NCBI GenBank assembly: GCA_028144365.1 | Contig: JAOGAX010000002.1 | Span: 37,351-101,350, forward strand | From: Aquiluna sp. | Lineage (GTDB): Bacteria; Actinomycetota; Actinomycetes; Actinomycetales; Microbacteriaceae | Length of the DNA stretch: 64,000 nt | Reading direction: 5' to 3' | In this document: in pieces, positions 21,993 to 34,200 of the stretch | Numbering within the stretch: position 1 is the first letter of the stretch | Layout: each line of letters begins with the position of its first letter | Translations under genes and position numbers: made by a program | Notes under the pieces: generated by a model | What the model was told of the DNA's origin: nothing | The model's input: the letters and a program-made list of their open reading frames with translations, nothing else | Database searches by the model: none

Positions 21993-22838
21993 CTAGGGCA
22001 GGGCAGCTACAACTTCGGCTAGCAGGTCAGGCTGGTCGGTAAAGATGCCATCCACCCCGGTTGCAATCAGTCTTTCGAACCAGGCCCGCCACTGACCCTC
22101 AGCCGTCTCGGTTCTCGCGGTGTAGGTAAAGATGTAGAGGCCCTTGGACTTTGCCCTAGCTACCAGGTCACCCTGCAGCACCATTGGAATAGCTACCGAG
22201 ACTCCATCAAAGTTCTCGGCGATCTCCTCGAGCAGCTCGTCCTCGAGTTCGCTGAAACCCTCTGGCAGCATGTCTGGCGCTGAGAGAAAGACATACTGTG
22301 CCCTGCTGCCAATCGCTTCTTTAGCTCTCCGCAGGACAGCAAACTCAAAACACTCGATGGTGACCCTGACCCCGCGCTCAGCGAGGTTTGCTTCGTCAAG
22401 AACTTGCTTCAGTGCCTGAACCGAGTCAAGCCCGGCATCAAAGAAGTGCTTGCCGTATTTGAGCTCAATTATGAGGTGGCGGCCATCAAAGCTGGGGTGA
22501 TTGACAACCTCACGAAGGGTGGGGATGTGATACCTACCATCGTGACTTGCAGACTCCTGGCGACCATCTGGGTATCGCTCAATCGCCTTGAGTTGTGCGA
22601 CGTCCTCTGCCTTCAGCTCATCAACCATGTTGCTCAGAAAACTGTGCTTTTGGATATCAGTGGTGTGAGTGAGGTCCCGATCGTGACGAATCACGGGAAC
22701 CCCGTCTTGAGTCATGACAACGTCAAACTCAATTGCGGCAGCGCCTAACTCGAAGGCGTGCTCGAAGGACTCCATGGTGTTCTCGGGTAGATAGCCGCAC
22801 GCACCGCGGTGCCCAAAAACCTCCACTGCTATTCCCAC
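21993..22838 (-). CDS. Glycerophosphodiester phosphodiesterase
   Basis: [56 protein letters not shown]. Confidence 0.9.
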   Translation of the reverse strand: MGIAVEVFGHRGACGYLPENTMESFEHAFELGAAAIEFDVVMTQDGVPVIRHDRDLTHTTDIQKHSFLSNMVDELKAEDVAQLKAIERYPDGRQESASHDGRYHIPTLREVVNHPSFDGRHLIIELKYGKHFFDAGLDSVQALKQVLDEANLAERGVRVTIECFEFAVLRRAKEAIGSRAQYVFLSAPDMLPEGFSELEDELLEEIAENFDGVSVAIPMVLQGDLVARAKSKGLYIFTYTARTETAEGQWRAWFERLIATGVDGIFTDQPDLLAEVVAALP

Positions 22839-24382
22839 TCGATCGTGCCGGGAGGCTTCGAGGTGACATCCAACACAACTCGGTTCACACCCTCGACCTC
22901 GTTGGTGATTCGGTTGGAGATTCTTGCCAATAGCTCATAGGGCAGCCTCGACCAGTCGGCGGTCATTGCATCCTCGGATGAGACAGGGCGCAACACGATG
23001 GGGTGTCCATAGCTGCGGCCATCACCCTGCACGCCAACAGACCTAACGTCCGCCAAAAGGACCACTGGGCACTGCCAGATCTCACCGTCCTTGCCCGCTG
23101 CGGTTAGCTCTTCCCGCACAATCGCATCCGCATCTCGCAGCAGGTCAAGTCGCTCCTTGGTGACCTCTCCAACGATGCGGATGCCAAGCCCTGGCCCTGG
23201 GAACGGATGACGCTGGACAATCTCGGCAGGGAGCCCAAGCTCAGCTCCAATTGCCCTTACCTCGTCCTTGAACAAGGTCCGCAAGGGTTCCACCAATTCG
23301 AAGTCGAGGTCCTCTGGAAGGCCTCCAACGTTGTGGTGAGACTTAATGCCGGCAGTTACCCCACCACCAGACTCGACTACGTCCGGGTAGAGGGTTCCCT
23401 GAACCAAGAACTTGATTGGCTGGTTGTCATCAATAGCCTCGGCCACAAGCTTGCGCTCGGCCTCCTCGAAGGTCCTAATGAACTCCCTACCGATGATCTT
23501 GCGCTTTTGCTCGGGATCGCTAACTCCGCCAAGTGCTCCAAGAAACTTCTCCTCGGCGTTTACAACAACAAGCTTGATTCCGGTGGCCGCAACGTAGTCA
23601 CGCTCGACCTGTTCTGCCTCCCCTTTGCGCAACAGGCCGTGATCGACAAACACGGCGGTCAGCTGATCGCCAACTGCGCGATGGACAAGTGCTGCTGCAA
23701 CGGCTGAGTCCACTCCGCCAGACAGACCGCAAATCACCCTCGCGCTTCCAACCTGGGCACGAATCTTTTCAACCTGCTCAGCAATGACATTGCCCGAGTT
23801 CCAACTCGGCTCAATGCCTGCACCTTCGTAGAGAAAGTTCTTCAAAACCTGCTGGCCCTGCTCGGAGTGCTTGACCTCTGGGTGCCACTGGACACCGAAG
23901 ATTCTCTTGTCTAAATTCTCGAAGGCAGCAACCGGAGTAGTGGCGGTTGAGGCAAGCACCTCAAAACCGCTAGGGGCCTCCATAACCTGATCGCCGTGGC
24001 TCATCCAGCACACTTGAAGCTCAGGCTGGGAGGAAAGCAAAGTACCGCCAGAGCTCAGCTTGAGATCTGTTGCCCCGTATTCTCTCTTGCCGGTCTTATC
24101 GACCCTTCCGCCCAGTGCCTGGGCGAGAACCTGAAAGCCGTAGCAAATGCCTAAAACCGGTATGCCAAGCTCAAGAATTTTTGCATCAAGTCTGGGGGAG
24201 TTTTCCTCGTAGACGCTTGAGGGTCCTCCAGAGAGAATGATGGCTGCGGGAGCCTTCTCGGCGACCTCGTCGGCAGAAATGTTGTGCGGAACAATCTCTG
24301 AATAGACATTTGCTTCCCGAACTCTGCGGGCAATCAGCTGCGCATACTGGGCACCGAAGTCGACAACTAATACTGGCTTCAT
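22829..24382 (-). CDS. guaA: GMP synthase (glutamine-hydrolysing)
   Basis: [46 protein letters not shown]-terminal [14 protein letters not shown]. Start set at ATG 24382. Confidence 0.96.
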   Translation of the reverse strand: MKPVLVVDFGAQYAQLIARRVREANVYSEIVPHNISADEVAEKAPAAIILSGGPSSVYEENSPRLDAKILELGIPVLGICYGFQVLAQALGGRVDKTGKREYGATDLKLSSGGTLLSSQPELQVCWMSHGDQVMEAPSGFEVLASTATTPVAAFENLDKRIFGVQWHPEVKHSEQGQQVLKNFLYEGAGIEPSWNSGNVIAEQVEKIRAQVGSARVICGLSGGVDSAVAAALVHRAVGDQLTAVFVDHGLLRKGEAEQVERDYVAATGIKLVVVNAEEKFLGALGGVSDPEQKRKIIGREFIRTFEEAERKLVAEAIDDNQPIKFLVQGTLYPDVVESGGGVTAGIKSHHNVGGLPEDLDFELVEPLRTLFKDEVRAIGAELGLPAEIVQRHPFPGPGLGIRIVGEVTKERLDLLRDADAIVREELTAAGKDGEIWQCPVVLLADVRSVGVQGDGRSYGHPIVLRPVSSEDAMTADWSRLPYELLARISNRITNEVEGVNRVVLDVTSKPPGTIEWE

Positions 24383-24813
24383 TTGGCCTCTAGTTCTTTG
24401 AGCTGCTCTTGAGCCAACTTTGCGTACTTGGCCTCGGTGTAGAAGCTCAAAAATGGCACAACACCGCCAGCTCCAATAATTAGGAACCTGGTAAATGGCC
24501 AGCGCATTAGGGTCCAAAGCCTGAAATCAGCCAGCAAATACACGACATAGAGCCAGCCGTGAACTATCAAGATCAAAACTGTCAGGTTCAAACCGACCTC
24601 TGGAAGTCCCTCACCATCAATGCCATAGCTCTCAAAAGAAATAAGCCCGTTGGGACCAAACATCCACAGGTCATAACCTAAAAAAGGAAGCCGTCTGATA
24701 CCCCAGGTCACCATCAACAGCAGCAGGAAGACGCCGGTCACGTATGAGGAGACTTTGTAGAACTTCAGCACCGAGTAAATGGCAGGAATCTGGCTCGGTG
24801 AAGGGGAAGACAT
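24379..24813 (-). CDS. DUF3817 family integral membrane protein
   Basis: [17 protein letters not shown]..., [26 protein letters not shown] typical of the family; adjacent to guaA. Confidence 0.8.
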   Translation of the reverse strand: MSSPSPSQIPAIYSVLKFYKVSSYVTGVFLLLLMVTWGIRRLPFLGYDLWMFGPNGLISFESYGIDGEGLPEVGLNLTVLILIVHGWLYVVYLLADFRLWTLMRWPFTRFLIIGAGGVVPFLSFYTEAKYAKLAQEQLKELEAK

Positions 24814-24822
24814 GCCCTAAGT

Positions 24823-26445
24823 CTACTTAGCGATTTCGACCAATTTGGCGAGTGCAAGTGACTTGGCCTCGTCGCTGTCGCTACCAGAAATCGCGGCCTC
24901 AAAGACCTCACGTGCTTCGTCATGGGTGACCGAAGAGAGTGCCGTCCTGACCGCGCCAACCTGGGACCTGGAGGAGGAGACCGAGTCGTAACCCATACCC
25001 GCTAGCACCACGGCAAAAGCCGGGTCAGAGCCGCTTTCCCCACAAACTCCCGAGTAAATACCGGCCCTCTTGGACTCGATGGCAATTTGGTTCAAAGACG
25101 CAATCAGGGCGGGCTGCCAAGGGTTCAACATCGCACCTAGGTTTGGGTTCATGCGGTCAGAGGCGAAGAGATATTGGGAGAGGTCGTTGGTACCAACAGA
25201 GATGAAATCAACTACTCCTTTGAGCTTTGAAATCTCATAGACAATCGAAGGTGTCTCCACCATGATCCCGACCTTGAACTGACCTGCGGCCTTGGCAAGC
25301 GCGGCGAACTCTTTCGCCTCGGCGGCCGTTGCAACCATCGGAGCCATCACCCAGACCTCGCGACCAGATGCCTTACGGGCCTCTTCCAAAGCCTCAAGCT
25401 GCGAAACAATGAACTCCCTGTGATCGGCCACAAGCCTGAATCCGCGAACACCTAGAGCAGGATTTTCCTCATCTGGCATTTTCAGAAACGGAACAGGCTT
25501 GTCACTTCCGGCATCAATCGTCCTCACAACAATTGGCCCCTCAGGGCAGGCAGAGAGAATCTCGGTGTAGGACTGTATTTGCGAATCACGGGTTGGCTCG
25601 GTTGTGGCGGAGAGGTACAAAAGCTCCGTGCGGAACAGTCCAACACCCTCGGCAGCTGTTGTAGCGGCAGCAACGGCATCTTCAAGCGAGCCAATGTTTG
25701 AGCGAACCGGGATAACTGGCTCTGTGGACTTGGCAACAAAGCTAATCGCCTTGGTCGCATCGGCCTCAGTCCCACCAATTACGACCCTGTCACCCACCGG
25801 ATCGACCAAAACCTTTTGGCCATTTGTCAGTTCCTTTGCACCGGCGCAAGAAACAACTGCAGGAATCGACTTAGAGCGGCAGATGATGGCGGTGTGAGAG
25901 GTCGGGCCGCCCTGAATCGTAACTACCCCCACCACCGCAGGAGTGAACTGGGCGGTGTCTGCGGGAGAGAAGTCTTCGCCAACAATCACGAACTTTCCGG
26001 TCTCTGGAAGGTCTAACCCCAGGGAAATGCCGTGAATACTTGCGGCAACCCTTTTTGCAAGGTCTCGAATATCCGCAATGCGCTCTTCGAAGGTGGGGTC
26101 ACCGGAGAGTAGCTCAGCGAAAGTCTCCATAGCATTCACAAAGGCTGTGCCGGCCTCCCAGCCATCATCAAGCTGAGCAACGGCTGCGTCAAAGAGGCTT
26201 TCATCCAAAAGGATCATTCCTAGTGCCTCGAAGATCTCAGCTGATGTCTCACCCGCCTTCTCGGCAAGGCTCTCTAGATCGCTTGCGACCTGATCAACTG
26301 CTGAGCGCAGCTTGGCCTGCTCGGCAACGAGATCGCCCGAATGCTTTGCAGGAATTGGAAGAGGCGTAGCCTGACGGACGCGAAAGACCTCCGCGGTTAC
26401 CGCCTCGAGCCCAACGCCGAGGCCTGAGAGGACCTGTTGAGTCAA
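24823..26445 (-). CDS. ptsI: PTS enzyme I (PEP-protein phosphotransferase)
   Basis: Active-site GGPTSHTAIICRS, GVGLFRTELLYL, NPALGVRGFRL, SVGTNDLSQYLFASDR. Confidence 0.94.
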   Translation of the reverse strand: MTQQVLSGLGVGLEAVTAEVFRVRQATPLPIPAKHSGDLVAEQAKLRSAVDQVASDLESLAEKAGETSAEIFEALGMILLDESLFDAAVAQLDDGWEAGTAFVNAMETFAELLSGDPTFEERIADIRDLAKRVAASIHGISLGLDLPETGKFVIVGEDFSPADTAQFTPAVVGVVTIQGGPTSHTAIICRSKSIPAVVSCAGAKELTNGQKVLVDPVGDRVVIGGTEADATKAISFVAKSTEPVIPVRSNIGSLEDAVAAATTAAEGVGLFRTELLYLSATTEPTRDSQIQSYTEILSACPEGPIVVRTIDAGSDKPVPFLKMPDEENPALGVRGFRLVADHREFIVSQLEALEEARKASGREVWVMAPMVATAAEAKEFAALAKAAGQFKVGIMVETPSIVYEISKLKGVVDFISVGTNDLSQYLFASDRMNPNLGAMLNPWQPALIASLNQIAIESKRAGIYSGVCGESGSDPAFAVVLAGMGYDSVSSSRSQVGAVRTALSSVTHDEAREVFEAAISGSDSDEAKSLALAKLVEIAK

Positions 26446-26447
26446 AA

Positions 26448-26717
26448 CTAGCCTTTTAGAAACTGCTGAATCTGGTCGATTATGGCTTGTGCCTGAGCCT
26501 CGTCTTCGGTGTCAACCTCGACAGTTAGCTCTTCGCCCGTCTTGCCTTTCATGGCCATTAGACCGAGTGGAGAGTTGGCCTTGACCAAGTTCCCGCCGAC
26601 CTTGCCCATCCTGATTTCAAGACCGGACTCTTTCACAAGCTTCACGATCTGACCTGCGGGCCTTGCGTGAAAGCCGATCGGGTCTTCGATTGTGACAGTG
26701 GCCGTGACGGTTGACAT
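26448..26717 (-). CDS. ptsH: PTS phosphocarrier protein HPr
   Basis: GFHARPAGQIVKLV (active-site His); 89 aa. Confidence 0.94.
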   Translation of the reverse strand: MSTVTATVTIEDPIGFHARPAGQIVKLVKESGLEIRMGKVGGNLVKANSPLGLMAMKGKTGEELTVEVDTEDEAQAQAIIDQIQQFLKG

Positions 26718-26764
26718 TCTTTCTCCTTACAATCCCTCAGGATGCTAGCAATTAATGTTTGAAG

Positions 26765-27931
26765 TTACCCCAGAAGGCCCTGACGAGCTACCTGACGTTT
26801 GTGATTGTCGATTGTCTCGACTAGATACTCCGAAAGCGGGTGAGAGGCGGAAATCCCGCACACCTCTTGGGCAAACTCCGAGGTTGAGAGGCTGGTGAGA
26901 AGAAGTTGCAGCCTCGCCACTTCAGGGTCGTCATCATTTTCAAAGGCTAGAGCTGCCGAGACCACATCCAGCAGGTGCTCAGGGCGACCGTAGTGCTCTG
27001 CGTACTGAGCCGCAGGGCCAATCAGCCTCTCGAGCCGTGAGAGCTTTCTAATGGGATCACGACCCACCCGCTCGACCTGGTCATCTATTGCGGGGCTCGT
27101 GATGCGCTTTAGAGTCTTTTTTACATATCTACTGTGTGCTGCGGGATCGAAGTTGTGTTTGCGCACCAGCACCTTCGACGTCTCCTCTAAAACAGCCTTT
27201 GTCTTCTTCATCACCGCGGGGTCATTGAGTGCCAAAACAACCGTTGCGTGGCCAGCCTGCTGGCCCAAATAGGCGGCAGAGAGGTGAGATGTATTGACTG
27301 TGAAAAGCTTGCGCTCGATAAAGGGCTCAAGCCTGTCGACGAATGTAGCTGAAGGAATCTCCAGCTTGATGCCGGAGAGATTGCTCGAGTCAATAACCCA
27401 TTCGCAAAACGCCTCCACAGCAACGTCGGGCTCTGAGCCATCAGGTTGGATTGGGACGATTCGGTCAACAGCCGTGTTGGCAAAAACCGCAACCGAATCC
27501 AGGTTTTCAACTGTGCGAATCTCGGACTTCAGAATGTCCGTCGCATTGATTGCATTTTCGCAGGCCATCACAACAGCTGGCTTTGAAAGAGTTCTCGCTG
27601 AAAGCCCCTCTGCGATCACGGGGGCAATCAGGGGCAAAATATTTGCGCCCACTGACGCAGTAATGATCTCGGCCTTTGCTAGCTGGCCGATTAGCTCAGA
27701 TCGCTGCTCGACAGAGTGCAGGGCTCGATAGTTGGCGTAGGTCTTCTTTTGCGAGCCCGCTCCGAGCTCGGTGAGGGTGTAACTGCCTCTTTCATTGAGG
27801 GCATGGATAAGGCCTGGGTTTACATCCGCAAAGACCACAAAGTAGCCGGCGTCCTGAAGGACGGCACCAATAAAGCCGCGGCCGATGTTACCGGCGCCGA
27901 AGTGAACGGCTATTGGTCTTTCGGAGTTCAT
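26765..27931 (-). CDS. mtlD: Mannitol-1-phosphate 5-dehydrogenase
   Basis: AVHFGAGNIGRGFIGAVLQDAGYFVVFADV plus PTS mannitol gene context. Confidence 0.93.
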   Translation of the reverse strand: MNSERPIAVHFGAGNIGRGFIGAVLQDAGYFVVFADVNPGLIHALNERGSYTLTELGAGSQKKTYANYRALHSVEQRSELIGQLAKAEIITASVGANILPLIAPVIAEGLSARTLSKPAVVMACENAINATDILKSEIRTVENLDSVAVFANTAVDRIVPIQPDGSEPDVAVEAFCEWVIDSSNLSGIKLEIPSATFVDRLEPFIERKLFTVNTSHLSAAYLGQQAGHATVVLALNDPAVMKKTKAVLEETSKVLVRKHNFDPAAHSRYVKKTLKRITSPAIDDQVERVGRDPIRKLSRLERLIGPAAQYAEHYGRPEHLLDVVSAALAFENDDDPEVARLQLLLTSLSTSEFAQEVCGISASHPLSEYLVETIDNHKRQVARQGLLG

Positions 27932-27954
27932 AATTGCTTTTCTTTATCAGTGGC

Positions 27955-28392
27955 CTAGGCCACACCGCCATCTAAAATCAGCTCGAGAACCTGGTCAGCA
28001 CCGCCAGAAGCCACTAACAACTCAAGCTTGGTCTCGTCTTGAATTAGCTCAGCTAGGTTGCCAAGAATTTCGACGTGGCCGTCACCACTCGAGGCTATTC
28101 CCAACACACAGCTGACCTCCTCATCACCCCAAGTGATCGGCGATGCAAGTCGCAGGAATACCAGCTGGTCAAAAATTACGTGAACACGAGATTCGTCAGT
28201 TCCGTGAGGGATTGCAAATCCCATTCCGATTGCCGAGGAGAACTTTTGCTCTCGCTCCCACATCGCAGCTGCATATTCTGGACCAATGGCGCCCAGTTCT
28301 AGAAGTAGCTCGCCGCAGATGCGCACGGCCTCCTCTGTTGAGGAGGCCGTGACATCTAACCGGATTCCGGCCCTTTGAATCAGATCAGGCAT
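27955..28392 (-). CDS. mtlF: PTS mannitol-type EIIA
   Basis: GFAIPHGTDESRVHVI phosphohistidine motif. Start set at ATG 28392; the listed N-terminus overlaps the EIIB gene. Confidence 0.85.
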   Translation of the reverse strand: MPDLIQRAGIRLDVTASSTEEAVRICGELLLELGAIGPEYAAAMWEREQKFSSAIGMGFAIPHGTDESRVHVIFDQLVFLRLASPITWGDEEVSCVLGIASSGDGHVEILGNLAELIQDETKLELLVASGGADQVLELILDGGVA

Positions 28393-28699
28393 CGCTGATT
28401 TCGTGACCTTCCTGAATCTCATTGACCAGCTGAGCGATACGCATATCTCCCAGGAACATGTCAAAGATGATTACAGGTGAGTCAGGAACGGCCTGCTTCG
28501 CACGCTGCGAGAGGCCACGATGGACCAGCACCAAGTCATGCGTGGTGTCAGCCAACTGATTCACAGGGGAGTGAGTTACCTCGACGCCGTTTGCCTTCAG
28601 CTGCTTGGCCAGCATTCTGGCAACCATGACCGAGGAACCCATTCCAGCCTCGCAAGCCACAACTACGTGCTTGACGTCAGCTCCAGAAATGCTAGCCAT
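28385..28699 (-). CDS. PTS mannitol-type EIIB
   Basis: VVVACEAGMGSSVMVARML phospho-Cys loop; lies between EIIC and EIIA genes. Confidence 0.88.
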   Translation of the reverse strand: MASISGADVKHVVVACEAGMGSSVMVARMLAKQLKANGVEVTHSPVNQLADTTHDLVLVHRGLSQRAKQAVPDSPVIIFDMFLGDMRIAQLVNEIQEGHEISDA

Positions 28700-28702
28700 G
28701 GA

Positions 28703-29818
28703 TTACTCCGCACCGCCGGTCTTCATCGACTTGCTCTTGGCCTTTGCGGCCTCGAGGTCATCATCGCCATCCTTGGAGGCTTTGAGAATCACAAATGCGA
28801 CGAGGAAGGAGACGGTGGCCGAAAGGAGAATTCCTAGCAGCACACCAAAGTGGTTTCCTGGAGGGGTAACCGCTAGGTAGGCGAAAATTGAGCCTGGGGC
28901 TGGTGTTGCCACCACGCCAACGCCAGTTACTAGGAAGGTAGCAACACCAGTTGCACCACCTGCAATGGCAGCCAAAACCAAAATCGGCTTCATTAGGACG
29001 TATGGGAAGTAGATCTCGTGGATTCCACCCAAGAAGTGAATCACGATCGCGCCTGGAGCACTTCCGCGTAGAACCTTGCTTCCTGCTGCTAGCCAGACGG
29101 CAACAAGGATTCCCAGTCCTGGACCTGGATTGCTCTCGAGCATGAACATGATGGACTTGCCAGCTTCTTCAACCTGAGCGACTCCAAGTGGAGCGAGCAC
29201 ACCGTAATTTATGGCGTTGTTGAGGAACAGAATCTTTGCAGGCTCAATCAGGATTGATGCCAGTGGCAGCAGTCCTGTGTCAACCAGTGCCTTCACACCG
29301 GCGCCGAGAGTGTCGGAGAAGGTGTTAACGACCGGTCCGATACCTACGAAGCCAAGGATGGCCATTAGGAGACCCGAGATACCCAGAGAGAAGTTTCCGA
29401 TGAGCATTTCGAATCCTGGAGGGGTGACTGGGTCTAGAACGGCATCAATCTTCTTCAAGATCCATGCAGCTAGAGGACCAATAAGCATGGCACCTAGGAA
29501 CATTGGAATTGAAGCGCCGACAATCACACCTACGGTTGCGACAGAACCGATAACGGCACCGCGCTGACCATGAACCATGCGACCACCGGTGTAACCAATG
29601 AGGATTGGAAGCAAGTTAACGATCATTGGGCCGACCATCGAGGAGAGTTCCTCATTTGGTAGCCAGCCAGTTGGAATGAACAGTGCTGTCAGAAGACCCC
29701 ATGCGATAAACGCACCGATGTTCGGGATCACCATTCCAGCTAGGTTTCCACCTATTTTTTGAGCCGCTGCGCGCCAGCCAGTGTGGCCGCCGTCACCCGC
29801 GGGTATAAAATTAGCCAT
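28703..29818 (-). CDS. mtlA: PTS mannitol-specific EIIC
   Basis: NLAGMVIPNIGAFIAWGLLTALFIPTGW, HFLGGIHEIYFPYVLM; polytopic membrane protein without a fused IIB domain. Confidence 0.9.
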   Translation of the reverse strand: MANFIPAGDGGHTGWRAAAQKIGGNLAGMVIPNIGAFIAWGLLTALFIPTGWLPNEELSSMVGPMIVNLLPILIGYTGGRMVHGQRGAVIGSVATVGVIVGASIPMFLGAMLIGPLAAWILKKIDAVLDPVTPPGFEMLIGNFSLGISGLLMAILGFVGIGPVVNTFSDTLGAGVKALVDTGLLPLASILIEPAKILFLNNAINYGVLAPLGVAQVEEAGKSIMFMLESNPGPGLGILVAVWLAAGSKVLRGSAPGAIVIHFLGGIHEIYFPYVLMKPILVLAAIAGGATGVATFLVTGVGVVATPAPGSIFAYLAVTPPGNHFGVLLGILLSATVSFLVAFVILKASKDGDDDLEAAKAKSKSMKTGGAE

Positions 29819-29943
29819 TGGTACTACCTTCCTTTAGGGGGTTGTATTCATTGGGCGGTGTCGCTGCTTCGGCATGGTTTGAGGCCCGCCCTAGCATTGA
29901 CATCTCCCTTTTTCCAACGGTTTCGGCAAGGAACCGAGGAAAT

Positions 29944-30705
29944 CTAATTGGCAAGTGCAACTTCAACACCTGCCTTACTGAACCCCTCGACGTAAGTCGG
30001 GTCAGCGTCAACATTTGTGACCACGCGGTCAAACTGATCAAAATCTGCAAAACGAGCGGGGTAGGTTGGACCAAACTTGCTGCTGTCAGCTAGCAGGATG
30101 CGCTCTACAGAGCGGGACATCATGGTCTTCTTTACTAGGGCCTCGTCGGTGTCGTAAGCGGTCATGCCGCCCTCAAGTCCGATGCCATTGACACCCAAGA
30201 AGCTAACAACGGCGTTGAAGTCAAGTAGGTCCGCAACCGTCTTCGCTCCCACTGCGGAGAGTGTGGCAGGCCTAATACGTCCTCCCAGAATGGTTACCTG
30301 AGTTGTGCTGTCGGCAAGCTTGGAGGCGAGAGTGATGTGGTTGGTCACAACCATTAGCTTTGGCTTGTTGCGCAGGTGAGGCTCCAGGTACTCGGTAGTG
30401 GTACCGCCGTCAACAAAAATGCAGCCCTCTTCGGGAATGTATGCCGCGGCAACATCGGCAACCGACTGCTTTTGCTGGGGGTTCCGGTTGTACCGCTCGG
30501 GGATGGTGTATTCGCGTGCAAATCTCTCTAGGGCGATCGCACCACCGTGCACCCGGCGAAGTGCGCCTCTGCGCTGAAGGACGTCTAGGTCACGCCTTAC
30601 GGTCTCTACCGCTACGTCCAATTTGTTCGCAGCCATGTTTGCGTCGAGTCGACCATCTTCTCTGGTCCACTCCGCAAGCTTTAGTCTGCGCTCTTCAGCT
30701 AACAT
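29944..30705 (-). CDS. DeoR-family transcriptional regulator
   Basis: LDVAVETVRRDLDVLQRRGALRRVHGGAI HTH, then DeoR sensor domain (IFVDGGTTTEYLEPHL). Start set at ATG 30705. Confidence 0.88.
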   Translation of the reverse strand: MLAEERRLKLAEWTREDGRLDANMAANKLDVAVETVRRDLDVLQRRGALRRVHGGAIALERFAREYTIPERYNRNPQQKQSVADVAAAYIPEEGCIFVDGGTTTEYLEPHLRNKPKLMVVTNHITLASKLADSTTQVTILGGRIRPATLSAVGAKTVADLLDFNAVVSFLGVNGIGLEGGMTAYDTDEALVKKTMMSRSVERILLADSSKFGPTYPARFADFDQFDRVVTNVDADPTYVEGFSKAGVEVALAN

Positions 30706-30721
30706 CCTTGTCAGTCTCCGA

Positions 30722-30793
30722 AATTGTCCGTTTACAAGCAATTGCTAAGAAAGTAGCACCGCAAACGGGCAATTGAAACTAAAACGGGCAAAA
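30722..30793. promoter_or_regulatory. Three copies of AAACGGRCAAWW upstream of the DeoR gene (candidate operators)
   Basis: AATTGTCCGTTT (30722-30733, inverted copy), AAACGGGCAATT (30763-30774), AAACGGGCAAAA (30782-30793). Confidence 0.55.
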
Positions 30794-30819
30794 ACCCACA
30801 AATTCAGATAACGATTCTA

Positions 30820-31548
30820 TTAACTGGTTTCTCGGGCGACCTGGTCCATTACAAGCCTCCACCACAGATAAAAGGCGGCGAGCCCAAACAGAAGCCACTC
30901 GATTGCATAAAAGGCGGTGAGCCAATTAATCTCTACGGTCTCATCTTGAATGCCGATTGCGATCCGCTCAGCCTCTATGGCAATCCCATCCTGAACAATT
31001 ACGTAGACGGGGAAACTCTCGAAAGCTTCATCGGCATAGAGGTTTACAAGTTGCGAGAGTGCCACCGAGCCCAGGGTTCCCGACTCTGACTCGGCGACCG
31101 GTTCACTTGGCTCTAGATAGCCCACGATTTCAAACTCGCCTACAGGCACCTCAATGTCAACTACGGCTTCCAGCTCGGATGCAAAGCCAAGCGCAAGCGT
31201 CAGACTTGCTCCCGTTTCCTTTTCAACGCTGTTAGCCACAACCCAGTAGCCCTGCACTTGCTCAGTGCCCTGGACCTGAAGGCGATCAGAAACTACATAT
31301 ACGTTGTCTGGATCTGTCGAGACCGTCGCTGTCACTAGGCGGTCATAGCTTCCCGGTGCCAAACGCTGTGGTGCCGCCAGTTCTGAAATTGGAACCGGCT
31401 CAAGCTCGATATCAACTCCAACTGCAACGAAGGTCCTCGAGAACTGCCACTGCATCAAAGCCGCGAAGGTTCCGGCAACAATAAATGCGACTAAAAGGCC
31501 GGCAATCCACTTAGGCCTGCAGGCAACGGAGAAGAAGCTCGGCTTCAT
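30820..31548 (-). CDS. SURF1 family cytochrome oxidase biogenesis protein
   Basis: CRPKWIAGLLVAFIVAGTFAALMQWQFSR N-terminal TM, C-terminal TM NWLTAFYAIEWLLFGLAAFYLWWRLV. Confidence 0.82.
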   Translation of the reverse strand: MKPSFFSVACRPKWIAGLLVAFIVAGTFAALMQWQFSRTFVAVGVDIELEPVPISELAAPQRLAPGSYDRLVTATVSTDPDNVYVVSDRLQVQGTEQVQGYWVVANSVEKETGASLTLALGFASELEAVVDIEVPVGEFEIVGYLEPSEPVAESESGTLGSVALSQLVNLYADEAFESFPVYVIVQDGIAIEAERIAIGIQDETVEINWLTAFYAIEWLLFGLAAFYLWWRLVMDQVARETS

Positions 31549-32664
31549 CTACCCATAGGGGTTAAGAACGACGTCGACCCGCTGGAACTCCTTGAGGTCG
31601 GAGTAGCCGGTGGTGGCCATTGACCTCTTGAGAGCACCGATGAGGTTTGCGGTGCCGCTTGCGGACGCAGCCGGCCCGGTCAAAATGTTTTCTAGGGAAC
31701 CGTGAGACCCCACCCAGACTCGTTGGCCGCGAGGTAGTTTCTGGTTCACGGCCTCGCTACCCCAGTGCCATCCGGCTCCCGGTGCCTCGGCGGCCCTAGC
31801 CAACATGGTTCCCAGCATGACGGCATCAGCTCCACATGCCACAGCCTTCACGACATCGCCACTGGTTCCAAGTCCACCATCTGCAATGACATGAACGTAG
31901 CGACCACCTGACTCATCCATATAGTCGCGTCTGGCAGCCGCCACATCCGCAACTGCCGTGGCCATTGGAGCCTGAATTCCGAGTACGTTTCTTGTTGCTC
32001 CGGCGGCTCCACCACCAAAACCAACTAGCACTCCGGCGGCTCCAGTCCTCATGAGGTGCAGAGCTGCGGTGTAGGTGGCTGCGCCACCAACAATCACGGG
32101 AACGTCTAACTTGTAAATGAACTCTTTGAGGTTGAGCGGCTCTACCTGCTTTGAGACGTGCTCCGCAGAAACGGTGTTTCCACGAATCACGAACATGTCG
32201 ACTCCGGCCTTGAGAACAATGTCTGCAAACTCGGCGGTCCGCTGGGGACTCAGGGCACCTGCCACCGTCGCACCTGAATCGCGAATCTCTCCCAGCCGCT
32301 GGGAAATTAGCTCTGGCTGGATTGGCTTTGAGTAGACCCGCTGCAACACAGCGGTCGCGTCCTCGTCTTTTGCACTTGCAATCTCAGCCAGCTGCTGGGT
32401 TGGATCCTCGTAGCGTGTCCAAAGTCCTTCCAGATCCAAAACGCCAAGACCACCCATTTTTCCAAGCGCAATTGCGGTGGCAGGGCTCATAGCCGAATCC
32501 ATAGGCGCTGCTACAACGGGAAGCTCAAACTTGAATGCATCTATGGTCCAAGCGGTTGAAACATCCTCGGGGTCGCGGGTTCGACGGGTTGGAATTACCG
32601 CCACATCATCAAAGGCATAGCCAACCCGGGCGCTCTTCGCCTTACCTATTTCTACTTCAGACAT
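31549..32664 (-). CDS. GuaB3 family IMP dehydrogenase-related protein
   Basis: AFDDVAVIPTRRTRDPEDVSTAWTIDAFKFELPVVAAPMDSAMSPATA; directly downstream of guaB. Confidence 0.92.
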   Translation of the reverse strand: MSEVEIGKAKSARVGYAFDDVAVIPTRRTRDPEDVSTAWTIDAFKFELPVVAAPMDSAMSPATAIALGKMGGLGVLDLEGLWTRYEDPTQQLAEIASAKDEDATAVLQRVYSKPIQPELISQRLGEIRDSGATVAGALSPQRTAEFADIVLKAGVDMFVIRGNTVSAEHVSKQVEPLNLKEFIYKLDVPVIVGGAATYTAALHLMRTGAAGVLVGFGGGAAGATRNVLGIQAPMATAVADVAAARRDYMDESGGRYVHVIADGGLGTSGDVVKAVACGADAVMLGTMLARAAEAPGAGWHWGSEAVNQKLPRGQRVWVGSHGSLENILTGPAASASGTANLIGALKRSMATTGYSDLKEFQRVDVVLNPYG

Positions 32665-32673
32665 CTAGGCCTC

Positions 32674-34200
<1,527 letters not shown>

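Noticed and set aside
24383-24517. Extended guaA N-terminus
   Set aside because: Lies inside the upstream DUF3817 gene; GATase motif [13 protein letters not shown] begins right after ATG 24382.
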